A stretch of DNA of 22,719 nucleotides from JACOXT01 sp964372855 (GTDB lineage Bacteria > Patescibacteriota > Microgenomatia > Levybacterales > UBA12049), in contig CAYJRY010000016.1 in the NCBI GenBank assembly GCA_964372855.1, forward strand, positions 1 to 22,719, written 5' to 3'. The translations under genes and the position numbers were made by a program. Below the pieces are notes generated by a model that made no database searches, was not told the DNA's origin, and saw nothing but the letters and a program-made list of their open reading frames with translations. Positions 15,954-22,372 of this stretch are shown here, one piece after another; position 1 is the first letter of the stretch; every line of letters begins with the position of its first letter.

Positions 15954-17103
15954 CCTCCACCTCCAAAAATCTCATCAGCTCCTCATTAGCTTCTTCGGGA
16001 GAAATATCTGAGTTACCCTCTCTTTTCATAACATAATCCATCTTTCTTAGTGCATTTATTGCTTTCTCCTCATCAAGTAGTATGACTAATTTATTTGTAC
16101 TATCTCGTGCCTGTATGCGTGGAATCTCAGGTAACTTTTCTAATATTTTATAAAAATAAACCGAAAGGCCTAATTTTTTTCTTAAGTTATTACCACTTGT
16201 CCATATAACATTATTTTCATCTGTGTAAATTCCAACTTTATTATCAACTCTAGGCACAGACTTAAAACTGTCTATTTTCTCTTTAATCTCAGATTCTTTG
16301 TAAAAAATGGTGCGCTTATTATTTTTCCCTTTCCCATGAATAGTTGAAGCAGAATCACCTATAATTTGCTTCAAAGTCTTACCATCTATTCCTGTTTCAT
16401 CAGATAAAACATGTATTGATACCCAAATATTCCCATCAGAATCTTTTAATCTTCCAGTTTCCTTATTAGCGCTTGGGACAGTAAGGAAATCATTAACTTT
16501 TTCTACTAATTCGGTTTTATTGTAAAGTATTGTTAGTCTTCCATTTTTTCCCAAACCTCTTTTAGACGAAACTCCCTCTACCAAAGTTTCAATTATTGTA
16601 CTTGACAAGCCAAATTCAGTATGTATGTAATTAGCGGGAATCCAAAAATCTTCCTGAAAGTCTAGATTTAACTCTTCAAAACTTATTCCCCAAAGGGTAA
16701 AGGATTTTTTTATCGCTACAAAATGCGATCCTTCAAAATAAGGAATTATCTTTCTTTTTCGTACTGAATATCCAAGCGTCTTACCAAATCGTTTAATTGT
16801 CCCTATTTTTTCTAGAATGAATTGTTTTGCTTTCCCTCTTTTATCAATAGGCACTTCTAAAACTCCATTTTCGTTTAAAGCAAGAAATGATTCGAAATTT
16901 GGAAAAGCTTCTAAAAACAATCCTTGAATATTAGTGATGCCCAATTGTTCATCTTGTTCTGGGTTATTTCCGGAGAGTTTCCACACAACCCTCCCTCTCC
17001 CATCTCGTAACACTGCGGGTAAAATTGGCTTTTTTGTAGCCTCTGTCGTTGTGTTAAACCTTTCTTTCTCCTGGTGATTGACTTGATCTATAGCCTCTTT
17101 CAT
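15946..17103 (-). CDS. Array protein 1: N-domain, three HTH-like modules, C-terminal tag (385 aa)
   Basis: The function is unknown; it is the first gene of operon A. The N-domain is at about residues 30-145 ('RDGRGRVVWKLSGNNPEQ', 'LGITNIQGLFLEAFPNF', 'PYFEGSHFVAIKKSFTLWGI'). Three HTH-like modules lie at about 152-221, 222-296 and 297-358; the second reads 'WVSIHVLSDETGIDGKTL', then a GKGKNNK turn and 'FYKESEI'. The tail is SPEEANEELMRFLEVEDE. The domain order is the same as array protein 5, which may reflect the basic form of the family. The ATG at 17103 lies 8 bases after the -10 box, so the mRNA is near leaderless. The modules resemble MerR/excisionase-type HTH units by pattern; this is inference. 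Confidence 0.8.
   Translation of the reverse strand: MKEAIDQVNHQEKERFNTTTEATKKPILPAVLRDGRGRVVWKLSGNNPEQDEQLGITNIQGLFLEAFPNFESFLALNENGVLEVPIDKRGKAKQFILEKIGTIKRFGKTLGYSVRKRKIIPYFEGSHFVAIKKSFTLWGISFEELNLDFQEDFWIPANYIHTEFGLSSTIIETLVEGVSSKRGLGKNGRLTILYNKTELVEKVNDFLTVPSANKETGRLKDSDGNIWVSIHVLSDETGIDGKTLKQIIGDSASTIHGKGKNNKRTIFYKESEIKEKIDSFKSVPRVDNKVGIYTDENNVIWTSGNNLRKKLGLSVYFYKILEKLPEIPRIQARDSTNKLVILLDEEKAINALRKMDYVMKREGNSDISPEEANEELMRFLEVEDE
15959..15964 (-). promoter_or_regulatory. Ribosome-binding site inside the tag codons, for array gene 2
   Basis: GGAGGT lies 5 bases before the ATG at 15953, followed directly by a second GGAGG. The tag here reads LEVEDE instead of LEVKDE because of that extra purine-rich codon. 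Confidence 0.8.
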
Positions 17104-17111
17104 ACATTAAG

Positions 17112-17140
17112 AGTATAAACTAAATAGGCCTATAGCGCAA
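17112..17140 (-). promoter_or_regulatory. Promoter of array operon A with embedded palindrome
   Basis: TTGCGC (17135-17140), a 17-base spacer and TATACT (17112-17117) precede the ATG at 17103 by 8 bases. The spacer holds the perfect palindrome ATAGGCCTAT, within CTATAGGCCTATT (17123-17135), the same site as between the divergent promoters near 10260. A repressor bound in the spacer would block RNA polymerase. Confidence 0.6.
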
Positions 17141-17227
17141 GATGGTGAGGGGAAACCTTTATCTACCTTATGACGTCGTATCCTTTGATATTCCCAACTA
17201 TCAAGAAAGCGAATATTTGAGTACGAC

Positions 17228-17434
17228 CTATATTAACTTTTTTTTTGGAACTAGTGTATAAAATATTAAAGGAGGTTTTCCTGCCTTTTGCATTAAATTA
17301 TCCCTAACTAGCCTCTTGAGCTGCTTATGTACTGCGACATACCTTATCCCAAGACGAGTGATCAAATCAGAAGCCCTTACCTGACGAATTGTAGTTATAT
17401 ATTCCAAAATTCATTCACTAGTAACTGTAATCAT
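17228..17434 (-). pseudogene. Small winged-helix ORF with an in-frame TGA
   Basis: From the ATG at 17434 the frame reads MITVTSE, then TGA at 17411-17413, then ILEYITTIRQVRASDLITRL and on to TAG at 17228-17230. The part after the TGA is a convincing short winged-helix domain: a recognition segment 'GIRYVAVHKQLKRLVRDN' and a wing 'GKPPLIFYTLV'. Either one nonsense mutation has disabled a gene of about 68 residues, or translation starts at the TTG at 17407 to give 59 residues. TGA is a true stop elsewhere in this window. The rest of the gap between the 465- and 385-residue genes holds the operon A promoter (17112-17140) and about 85 bases (17141-17227) in which I see nothing convincing. Confidence 0.5.
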
Positions 17435-17446
17435 AGCTTACTGTCT

Positions 17447-17467
17447 ACTATAAACTATGAACTATGT
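17447..17467. repeat. Three direct heptamers, ACTATRA-type
   Basis: ACTATAA, ACTATGA and ACTATGT follow each other without gaps, next to TTGACA (17465-17470 on the minus strand), which overlaps the stop codon of the 465-residue gene. They lie just upstream of the small winged-helix ORF and may form a regulator site for it. A promoter pairing is uncertain: the best -10 at 17-base spacing, TAGACA, is poor. Confidence 0.4.
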
Positions 17468-18864
17468 CAAGTTTGAGGCTTTTTAACTTGTCTTTTTTTA
17501 AGTTCTTCAACGACAATATCTCGTATTTGTCTTTTCAATCTTCTAGGCAAATTGTCGCCGTAATCATACAAATACAATAAGGTAGTAATAGCAATTGCAT
17601 CAAATCTTGGGTGTCCATTCCTTCGATCAGCCGCAACAATATATTTATCGTGATATGCCTTGTTGAAAGTGTTATTTTTTAATCTATCAAAAACTCTGTT
17701 TATCGCCACAGAAGATGCTGGTTGCTGAAAATCTGGTCTTGATAATACATCGTTAAAGTACGCATTAATCCTATCTCTTATTTGTGGATCTTGTAATTCA
17801 ATTGCTTTTGGTTTTGGCTTAGACTCAGTTAGTTTAATTTTTGGAATGTCCATCACTGGCGACGCAACTATGGTTTCCACAGATGCATCATAAATTACTG
17901 TTTCTCCTGTCGGTTCTTCATGACTAACAACTGCCTTGATGTCCTCATCAAGAATTATATCTCGACTTGTTTTTTCTGCAGATTTCTCAAAACCCACAAT
18001 TGGTTCAACTCCCTCACTTTGAACGTCTTCAATAATATCTCCTTCATCTTCATATTGAGCTTCAGTGGGTTTTAAAGGTGTCGCTTTATTCAAATAATAA
18101 AGACCTTTCTCATTTCTATTTTTTCCTTTCCTATCATAAAAACAAATTATTGACCAATCAGTACCAATCAATAATTTTCTAATTCTACTTAGCAATGCAG
18201 ATGTTTTGCGCTCTGCCTCTTTCGATACAATTCCAGGATAAAGTGCTTCTGATAACCCATCTATTGTTACTAACTTATCCTCAGAGGTATGAGATAATAG
18301 ACTCAGCAACTTTGCTGTCTTTCCTTTATATGCTTTACCATTTGGTAGCTCAAATCCCTCAGTATCTTCTGGCTTTTCTGCACCAACTTTAGACATTCCT
18401 GGAGTAACAAGTGTGACATTACCTTCTTTTTCTTTTGCTTCTTCAGCTTTTAATCTTTCTATTCCACTTTGCAAAGTTGGATTTTTTTGGGGCAAACTAA
18501 CGAGCTTTTCATATTCGCTCTGATAAATATGTAGATCATCTTTGGACAAATTACCCTGCGCAACCATTTCACTCATTTCTGCTAACTGTCTCTGCCTAAG
18601 ATCAAGTTCATTCAAATATCCACGAGCTTGTCCATAAGCATCTAACTCTTGATTAAGATTATTAAGTTCTTCCTTTTTTCTATTTACTGATGCTTTGACA
18701 ACACTTCGCACGCGCCCGACCTTGAGGGTATTTTCCCACGAAGAACCAACCTTTACCTCACCTGTTCCAATACGACCAATAAGACTCACTCTCTCTGCTA
18801 AAATTTGAGTTAGTCTGTCTTTTCTTATCTCTATCTGTTTTATAGGTATAATCTCTTTTCCCAT
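17467..18864 (-). CDS. Coiled-coil plus OmpR-like winged-helix protein (465 aa)
   Basis: The function is unknown; it is probably a DNA-binding regulator or architectural protein. Residues about 5-145 are rich in heptad-like Leu/Glu/Lys/Arg and likely form a coiled coil. Residues about 170-260 match the pattern of an OmpR/PhoB C-terminal winged helix: 'GKTAKLLSLLSH', 'VTIDGLSEALYPG', the recognition-helix-like 'KTSALLSRIRKLL' and a terminal hairpin 'NEKGLYYL'. No receiver domain precedes it. Residues 262-355 are acidic and low complexity, probably a flexible linker. Residues about 358-460 form a separate charged helical domain. There is no C-terminal array tag and no membrane segment. The gene has its own near-consensus promoter and starts 64 bases downstream of the 171-residue gene. 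Confidence 0.8.
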   Translation of the reverse strand: MGKEIIPIKQIEIRKDRLTQILAERVSLIGRIGTGEVKVGSSWENTLKVGRVRSVVKASVNRKKEELNNLNQELDAYGQARGYLNELDLRQRQLAEMSEMVAQGNLSKDDLHIYQSEYEKLVSLPQKNPTLQSGIERLKAEEAKEKEGNVTLVTPGMSKVGAEKPEDTEGFELPNGKAYKGKTAKLLSLLSHTSEDKLVTIDGLSEALYPGIVSKEAERKTSALLSRIRKLLIGTDWSIICFYDRKGKNRNEKGLYYLNKATPLKPTEAQYEDEGDIIEDVQSEGVEPIVGFEKSAEKTSRDIILDEDIKAVVSHEEPTGETVIYDASVETIVASPVMDIPKIKLTESKPKPKAIELQDPQIRDRINAYFNDVLSRPDFQQPASSVAINRVFDRLKNNTFNKAYHDKYIVAADRRNGHPRFDAIAITTLLYLYDYGDNLPRRLKRQIRDIVVEELKKRQVKKPQT

Positions 18865-18895
18865 AGAAAAATGAAAGTGTCAAAAACCAGGGGAT

Positions 18896-18924
18896 ATTAT
18901 AATATACTATAAGCTAAAAGTCAA
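18896..18924 (-). promoter_or_regulatory. Promoter of the 465-residue gene
   Basis: TTGACT (18919-18924), a 17-base spacer and TATAAT (18896-18901) form one of the strongest promoters in the window. The predicted leader is about 25 bases and has no Shine-Dalgarno sequence; it contains another TTGACA without a partner -10 box. Confidence 0.8.
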
Positions 18925-18928
18925 TACC

Positions 18929-19444
18929 TCATCTCCCTCTGACAATATAGAGGGTGTTTAAGTCATCACGAAACTCCAAACGGTATCTTTCGAAATTTCC
19001 AAAGCCAAAATAACTTGCAATATCTCCTCTTCTATCTGCAAAATCACTTTCTCCGTCCATTATATGGGGAACATAAGTTTGACTAAATGGATCCCAATAG
19101 TCAGCCTTTTCTATATTTACGCTGGCTCCTACTCCATCTTCATCTCGTGTAATAATAAGAAATAATTTAGTCCAATTCATTTTTTGATTTCCAGCTAAGT
19201 TAAGAGGCGGAATCCACAAGTCCCCAGGCTGCAATATATCAGGTAATTCATACCGCATTGTTACAATTCTTTTTGGTATACAATCAACTTCAATAACACG
19301 AATCTTTTTATTAGTACCCATAAATTCAATTTTCATTCCGGGTGTCTTTTGAAGCCAAAATGCAACCCTACTTGGACTCTGCTCAAAAAATACTTTTGTT
19401 CTCTCCTTAGGAGGTAATTCTATTTCAAATTCTTGCCTAGACAT
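18929..19444 (-). CDS. 171-residue paralogue of the 192-residue protein, without tag
   Basis: The function is unknown. It matches the 192-residue protein at 3323-3901 over nearly its whole length: 'KERTKVFFEQ', 'PGDLWIPP', 'LIITRDEDGVGASV', 'YWDPFSQTYVPH', 'RRGDIASYFGF' and TLYIVRGR. The stop comes one residue after YIVRG, exactly where the other copy goes on into the tag. It is a soluble, mixed alpha/beta-looking protein with no catalytic motif I can name. It lies directly after ftsI and marks the right edge of the accessory block, while its paralogue marks the left edge, both on the same strand. A -10 box (19456-19461) 11 bases before the ATG suggests its own promoter with a very short leader. 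Confidence 0.8.
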   Translation of the reverse strand: MSRQEFEIELPPKERTKVFFEQSPSRVAFWLQKTPGMKIEFMGTNKKIRVIEVDCIPKRIVTMRYELPDILQPGDLWIPPLNLAGNQKMNWTKLFLIITRDEDGVGASVNIEKADYWDPFSQTYVPHIMDGESDFADRRGDIASYFGFGNFERYRLEFRDDLNTLYIVRGR

Positions 19445-19455
19445 AAATAGGAAGA

Positions 19456-19461
19456 ATTATA
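19456..19461 (-). promoter_or_regulatory. -10 box of the 171-residue gene
   Basis: A consensus TATAAT lies 11 bases before the ATG at 19444. No convincing -35 hexamer is present 17 bases upstream (TAGAAA). No Shine-Dalgarno sequence precedes the ATG. The promoter separates the accessory block from ftsI transcription. Confidence 0.5.
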
Positions 19462-19481
19462 CTAGAAACAAATATACTTTT

Positions 19482-21161
19482 CTACTCGCTTGGAGGAATA
19501 TTGTAGTATACCAATAAATCTTTAGCAATATCAAAAAAAACTGGAGCTGCAGTCTCAGCTGCATAGATTGAAGTTGTAGGTTTATCCAAAATCACAAGCA
19601 TCACGAATTTTGGGTTATCAGCTGGAGCAAAGCCAATAAATGACACAATTGTATTATCCGGATCATAATGTCCAGCAACTGGAATTGATGCTGTTCCTGT
19701 TTTGCCAGCTATTCTATAACCTTTTAACCGAGTCCATTTTGCTTCACCATTCTCAACAGCATTTACAAGCATTTCTGTGACAATTTTTGCTGTTTTTTCA
19801 GATATTGGGGTATCTTTAATTTTTGCTGGTACTTTTACTATTTTACCATTCGTATCCTCAATTGCCATAACTACCCTTGGCTGCATAATAACTCCTTTAT
19901 TGGCAATTGCAGTAAATGCACTAAGTAACCCAATTGGTGTTACTGAAATACCCTGACCAAATCCAGTTGTTGCTAAATCAACATCATACCATGCATTATT
20001 GGGTTTGAGTCTTGCCAGAGCTTCACCTTGCAAATCAATATCAGTTAATTTGCCTATGCCAAATTTGTTTAAATACTTTATAATTCTATCTCTTCCAAGC
20101 TCTAATGCAACGTAAGCCATCCCAGTATTGTCTGAATGTTTTATCACATCAATCATATTTGAATATGCATAATACTTATCATTCCAAGTATGAAGCTCAT
20201 AGCCGCTTACCATAACCGGCTTATCGCAAATTGGGCATCTTGTATCAGGCTTTACCACAGCTGAATCTAAAGCGCTAGCCATAATAATTGGTTTTAGAGT
20301 TGATCCCGGCTCATAAGTTTTCGAGATAAAACTATTTGAATACAAATAATCATCAAATAAATAATAATTTTCCGGATCAAATGAGGGATATGTACTCATC
20401 GCTATTATATTTCCTGTTTGGGGTTCAATTATACCAATTGATCCTTCGGATGCACCGTATTTCTCAATTGCTTTTTTTAATTTTTCTTCAATTAAAAACT
20501 GGATAGTTCTATCTATGCTCAAATGTATGTTATTACCAGTAGACTTATCCAAAGATGCCAATTTTCTAGACAAAATTGGATTTCCTAACGCATCATGAAT
20601 ATAGCTTAATACTATTTCTTTACCTTTAAGCAATCTATCATAATAACCCTCAAGACCAAAATAACCTTTGTCGCCCCCATCCGTACTTTTCCCAACAAAT
20701 CCTAGTAAATTTGCCGCCATAGACGCTTCGGGGTAATAACGAGAGAAATTCTGTTCAAAACCAATTCCTGATAAATTTAATTTTTCTATGTCACTTTTTG
20801 TCTTATTATCTATCTTGTCTTGTATGGGAACCCAAACTAATTCCGGCTTTATCCTTGCGCTTACTGAAGCCTTATTTATGTTAACAAACTCAGATATTTT
20901 ATTAAGAGTTCCGTCTAGATTTCTTATTTCGTTTGGATTTGCGTACATTAAGTAGGTTACTTTATTTGAGGCAATAGGGAATCCATCAGAAGTTTTTATC
21001 TCTCCTCTTATTCCTGAAATTTCTTTTATAGCAGTATATTGCGAAGTTGCAAGAGTTGAGAGCATTTCTGCTTTTGCGATCTGCCAATAAAAAAGTCTTA
21101 TGATTATTATTAAAAAAAGTAGAGTTAAGAAACCAAAAAGGAAGGGATATCTCCAATTCAT
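19482..21161 (-). CDS. ftsI: Class B penicillin-binding protein, septal transpeptidase (FtsI/PBP2-like)
   Basis: This membrane-anchored enzyme cross-links peptidoglycan at the division site. A single N-terminal membrane helix is at about residues 7-26. The dimerisation domain begins with 'GIRGEIKTSDGFPIASN' (50-66). The transpeptidase motifs are complete: STLK with the active-site serine at 287, SDN at 343-345 and KTG at 487-489. A CPIC pair of cysteines (309-312) may form a disulfide or bind metal. The length of 559 residues is normal. It follows ftsL in the usual dcw order. Its own downstream neighbour is the accessory block where murE would be expected. Confidence 0.95.
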   Translation of the reverse strand: MNWRYPFLFGFLTLLFLIIIIRLFYWQIAKAEMLSTLATSQYTAIKEISGIRGEIKTSDGFPIASNKVTYLMYANPNEIRNLDGTLNKISEFVNINKASVSARIKPELVWVPIQDKIDNKTKSDIEKLNLSGIGFEQNFSRYYPEASMAANLLGFVGKSTDGGDKGYFGLEGYYDRLLKGKEIVLSYIHDALGNPILSRKLASLDKSTGNNIHLSIDRTIQFLIEEKLKKAIEKYGASEGSIGIIEPQTGNIIAMSTYPSFDPENYYLFDDYLYSNSFISKTYEPGSTLKPIIMASALDSAVVKPDTRCPICDKPVMVSGYELHTWNDKYYAYSNMIDVIKHSDNTGMAYVALELGRDRIIKYLNKFGIGKLTDIDLQGEALARLKPNNAWYDVDLATTGFGQGISVTPIGLLSAFTAIANKGVIMQPRVVMAIEDTNGKIVKVPAKIKDTPISEKTAKIVTEMLVNAVENGEAKWTRLKGYRIAGKTGTASIPVAGHYDPDNTIVSFIGFAPADNPKFVMLVILDKPTTSIYAAETAAPVFFDIAKDLLVYYNIPPSE

Positions 21162-21179
21162 ACATTCGGCAAGCTTAGT

Positions 21180-21207
21180 ATGATCCGAAGTTTAATCGAA
21201 GGATCAT
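21180..21207. repeat. Inverted repeat between ftsL and ftsI
   Basis: ATGATCC (21180-21186) and GGATCAT (21201-21207) form a perfect 7-base stem around 14 bases that contain a further partial match (GAAG and CGAA). It covers the ftsL stop codon. It shares GATCCTTC on the minus strand with the palindrome between murC and murA and may be a diverged relative. There is no T-tract, so it is probably not a terminator. Confidence 0.5.
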
Positions 21208-21488
21208 GGCTTAACTGCCAATTTCAAATCTTGATCCAATACAAGTATATCACGGTTTTTCAAATACCCTAATTTATCTGCTTGACTTTTTAGATTTGTA
21301 AGACTTGTATGATTTAATATTTTTTCGGTCAATAAATAGTTTTCTCTTCTATATTGATCGATTTCTTTCTCAATCTTACTTAAATAAACTCCCGATGTTG
21401 AGAGTTTATTTGAAACTACAACTTGAATAACCGACAAAAATATTATTGTTATTATTAGAGTAAATAATAAAAGCGATGTATTTTTCAT
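21204..21488 (-). CDS. ftsL: FtsL-like division protein
   Basis: A 94-residue bitopic membrane protein: one membrane helix (about residues 5-26) followed by a coiled-coil-like segment ('YLSKIEKEIDQYRRENYLLTEKI', 35-57). This layout and its place between rsmH and ftsI identify it as FtsL, which acts in the divisome scaffold with FtsB/DivIC-type partners. The sequence alone is too variable for a firm family call. Its ATG overlaps the rsmH stop (ATGA), suggesting translational coupling. Confidence 0.8.
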   Translation of the reverse strand: MKNTSLLLFTLIITIIFLSVIQVVVSNKLSTSGVYLSKIEKEIDQYRRENYLLTEKILNHTSLTNLKSQADKLGYLKNRDILVLDQDLKLAVKP

Positions 21489-22372
21489 ATGTATTCAAAA
21501 ATCCTAAGCTTTGCGCTTCTTGATCTGGCATTTCTTTTTATCTCATCTTCACTTGGTAGTATAGGTTTTTTTGTAATAATTTTTCCTAATTTTTTCTCTT
21601 CAAAGTTTAGAAATTCTCTCTTAACAATTCTATCTTCAAGAGAATGAAAAGATATCACTTCGATTCTTCCATTACCCTTAAGTAATCTTACTGCTTTGGG
21701 CAATGCTTCTTTTAAATTATTTAACTCATCATTAACAGCAATTCTTAATGCTTGGAAAACTTTCGTTGCGTTATGAATTCCTTTATGTTTTGAATTACCA
21801 ATTATCCCAACCAAATCTTTCGTTGTCTCTATTGGTTTTATTTTACGGGCGCTGTCAATACGCTTACTAATGGCAAAAGCCTGATTTTCTTCACCAAATT
21901 TAGTAAAAATTTCATATAATTGCCTCCTTGTCAAAACTTTTAAAAGATCTATCGCCCTCACAGACAGGTCTTGATCCATTCTCATGTCCAAAGGTCCCAA
22001 GTTTTGGAAACTAAAACCCCGCTCTTCTTTCTCCAATTGATGACTAGATACTCCCAAATCAAAAATAATTCCTGCTACTTTTTCAAATCCTTGTAATTTT
22101 GCTATTTTGTCAATGTCTCTAAAATTTCCTTTTGCTAAAATCAAATTTCCTTCTTCGATTTTCCATTTTCCACTATCTATCTTCCATATTCTGCTCACAT
22201 ACTCAATTGCTTCCCGATCAACGTCAATTCCTAAAACTCTTCCACCTCTTTTTAAAATCTCAACCGTGTGTCCTCCTCCTCCAATCGTCGCGTCTATGTA
22301 TTCCTCGTTCTTTTTAACTTTTAAATTTTCAATGATCTCTTTCAAAAGTACCGGTGTGTGAAAGTCATCCAT
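21485..22372 (-). CDS. rsmH: 16S rRNA (cytosine-1402-N4)-methyltransferase
   Basis: This enzyme methylates N4 of C1402 in the 16S rRNA decoding centre using SAM. The 295 residues carry 'HTPVLLKEIIENL', 'YIDATIGGGGHT' (motif I, 25-36), 'VLGIDVDREAIEY', 'GIIFDLGVSSHQLE', 'RGFSFQNLGPLDMRMD', 'QALRIAVNDEL' and 'EVISFHSLEDRIVK', all diagnostic for RsmH/MraW. The length is slightly below the usual of about 310. A tryptophan/lysine-rich insertion at about residues 61-76 stems from a small repeat. It overlaps mraZ by 8 bases and ftsL by 4 bases. Confidence 0.95.
   Translation of the reverse strand: MDDFHTPVLLKEIIENLKVKKNEEYIDATIGGGGHTVEILKRGGRVLGIDVDREAIEYVSRIWKIDSGKWKIEEGNLILAKGNFRDIDKIAKLQGFEKVAGIIFDLGVSSHQLEKEERGFSFQNLGPLDMRMDQDLSVRAIDLLKVLTRRQLYEIFTKFGEENQAFAISKRIDSARKIKPIETTKDLVGIIGNSKHKGIHNATKVFQALRIAVNDELNNLKEALPKAVRLLKGNGRIEVISFHSLEDRIVKREFLNFEEKKLGKIITKKPILPSEDEIKRNARSRSAKLRIFEYI
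22145..22192. repeat. Short repeat insertion in rsmH
   Basis: The DNA for RsmH residues 61-76 ('RIWKIDSGKWKIEEGN') consists of imperfect repeats of TGGAARATMGA type. The position between the second strand of the SAM fold and 'LILAKGNF' is normally short. I interpret it as an in-frame low-complexity insertion, comparable in kind with those in murE. Confidence 0.45.

Noticed and set aside
7798..17103. CRISPR array or diversity-generating retroelement to explain the repeats.
   Set aside because: Repeats are at protein-module level with diverged DNA, there are no short identical spaced repeats, and there is no reverse transcriptase gene.
17411..17413. TGA recoding (glycine or tryptophan) as in some Patescibacteria lineages.
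   Set aside because: murC, rsmH, ftsL, mraZ, the helicase gene and others end in TGA at sensible places, and no long gene contains an in-frame TGA.
3323..19444. Prophage, integrative element or transposon.
   Set aside because: No integrase, transposase, capsid, terminase or attachment-site repeat was seen, and no tRNA at the borders.
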